Source: a virus. Taken from it: a stretch of DNA of 22,900 bases. Both the position numbers and the translations under genes were made by a program. Positions 22,144-22,900 of this stretch are shown here, in pieces. The notes under the pieces were generated by a model. It did no database searches and was not told where the DNA came from. It worked only from the letters and a program-made list of their open reading frames with translations. The DNA is taken from positions 1-22,900 of IMG/VR virus record IMGVR_UViG_3300042516_002774; one strand, given 5' to 3'. Each line of letters opens with the position of its first letter. Within the stretch, counting starts at the first letter, position 1.

Positions 22144-22900
22144 TTAAACCACCGTCCATGTGCTGCCTGACGGCACGGTGACCGTCACGCTGGAATTGAT
22201 TGTGACTGGTCCGAACGTACCAGCATTCTGACCAGATGGAATGGAGTAGTTCGTCGTGACTGTCTGATCGTTCAGATAGAAGACGTTGTCCGTTCCGCCA
22301 CCCGTCGCCCCACCACCGACTTGGGACCAATCCGTTCCGTTGAAGCCTTCAAACGAAACGGTCGTGGTGTTGAAGCGGATGTAGCCGGCCGCAGGGGCCG
22401 CATCCGTTGACGTGCTGATCGGAACTTGGAAGGCGTTCTTGAAGTAGCCCGCTCCGTAGACCGTCAGATCCTGCCACAACTCCGCGCTACCAATGACCTC
22501 GGTCGATCCGACAAGGCGGGTCGTGAGAGAGGGGATGGAGTATTGGTAGACCGTGTCGTTGGTAGTGCCAACGACATACATCTTCAGACCGTCGGGGCGT
22601 ACATAGAAGCCGGTCGGGACGTTCTCTTGAGAAGAGACGCTAAACTGAGTGTTGGAGTAGGACGCCGTGCTGATGTCCCAAGGCGTCGTGAGATTGTAGA
22701 TCGTGACATCGTCGCCGGTCGAGCCGAGGACAAACATCCGCGTTCCGTCGTTAACAAACGACAGATCCTGCGGAGCTGTTTCCTGCCCGGAGACGGAGAA
22801 GGATTGAATGTATGACGATGTTGAAACGTCCCACGCCGTTGCGAGACTGTATTGATAGACCGCGTCACCCGTATTGCCGACTATGAACATCCGCGTTCCG
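22144..22900 (-). CDS. Tail fibre-like protein with beta-propeller-like repeats, 5' end beyond window
   Basis: The 252 in-frame codons (251 residues plus stop) are open to the window edge, and the first visible residues GTRMFIVG continue a repeat, so the gene starts outside. Repeats of about 45-50 residues have the form DGTRMFVLGSTGDDVTIYNL, then TPWDISTASYS, then FSVSSQEN. Three partial copies are visible; this pattern is found in phage fibre proteins and suggests a beta-propeller or solenoid. The C-terminal part has a typical fibre insert, AGYIRFNTTTVSFEGFNGTDW, and a Ser/Thr/Val-rich end, VTINSSVTVTVPSGSTWTVV. No chaperone domain is visible at its end; the S74 gene follows 1 nt later. Role in host contact is inferred from type and context. 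Confidence 0.85.
   Translation of the reverse strand, partial: GTRMFIVGNTGDAVYQYSLATAWDVSTSSYIQSFSVSGQETAPQDLSFVNDGTRMFVLGSTGDDVTIYNLTTPWDISTASYSNTQFSVSSQENVPTGFYVRPDGLKMYVVGTTNDTVYQYSIPSLTTRLVGSTEVIGSAELWQDLTVYGAGYFKNAFQVPISTSTDAAPAAGYIRFNTTTVSFEGFNGTDWSQVGGGATGGGTDNVFYLNDQTVTTNYSIPSGQNAGTFGPVTINSSVTVTVPSGSTWTVV

Noticed and set aside
19266-22900. Diversity-generating retroelement acting on the fibre genes
   Set aside because: No reverse transcriptase, template repeat or duplicated variable region is visible in the window.
1-22900. tRNA genes, integrase/att sites and lysis genes
   Set aside because: No tRNA-like cloverleaf, recombinase motif, holin or endolysin signature was seen on either strand; they may lie outside the window.

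Overview
The window looks like part of a tailed, probably short-tailed (podovirus-like) double-stranded DNA phage or prophage genome. It holds virion and replication genes packed head to tail, mostly on the minus strand, with 1-4 nt overlaps. No ribosomal, tRNA or metabolic host genes are seen. The sequence is moderately GC-rich with strong GGAG-type ribosome binding sites, which fits a proteobacterial host, but nothing here names the host. No terminase, portal, major capsid, lysis or integrase gene is visible; the first three probably lie beyond the right edge, upstream on the minus strand.

Right part (22900 down to about 16650, minus strand): host-recognition and tail genes. In transcription order these are a beta-propeller-like fibre (cut by the window edge), a fibre ending in a peptidase S74 intramolecular chaperone, a C1q-like fibre, a small XkdW-like protein, a jelly-roll-type fibre, a 57-residue protein, a 709-residue tail/DNA-stabilisation-like protein with a duplicated beta domain, and a 97-residue protein. 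Four junctions are TAATG overlaps, so translation is probably coupled.

Middle (16588 down to 6928, minus strand): four large proteins that look like a DNA-ejection (internal virion) set of 517, 347, 510 and 1838 residues. The last is a polyvalent protein with Pro/Ala linkers, an HExxH metallopeptidase-like motif and an LPD38-like C-terminus.

Left part: one plus-strand gene, a SNF2-type helicase (5473-6927), abuts the 1838-residue gene stop to stop. Divergent from it runs the minus-strand replication operon (5353 to 1): two small phage proteins, an SSB-like protein with a DEEAPF tail, a hairpin terminator, an archaeo-eukaryotic-type primase with a PriL-like cysteine set, a UvrD-like helicase, a tiny Cys-rich protein and the start of a family A DNA polymerase (exonuclease domain only). 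Together they suggest a self-made replisome using an AEP primase and an SF1 helicase in place of a DnaG/DnaB-type primase-helicase, though parts outside the window could change that view.

The most unexplained signal is a 14-nt motif made of two 7-nt units. It recurs on one strand in the replication region in different reading frames, and once in the divergent intergenic region.
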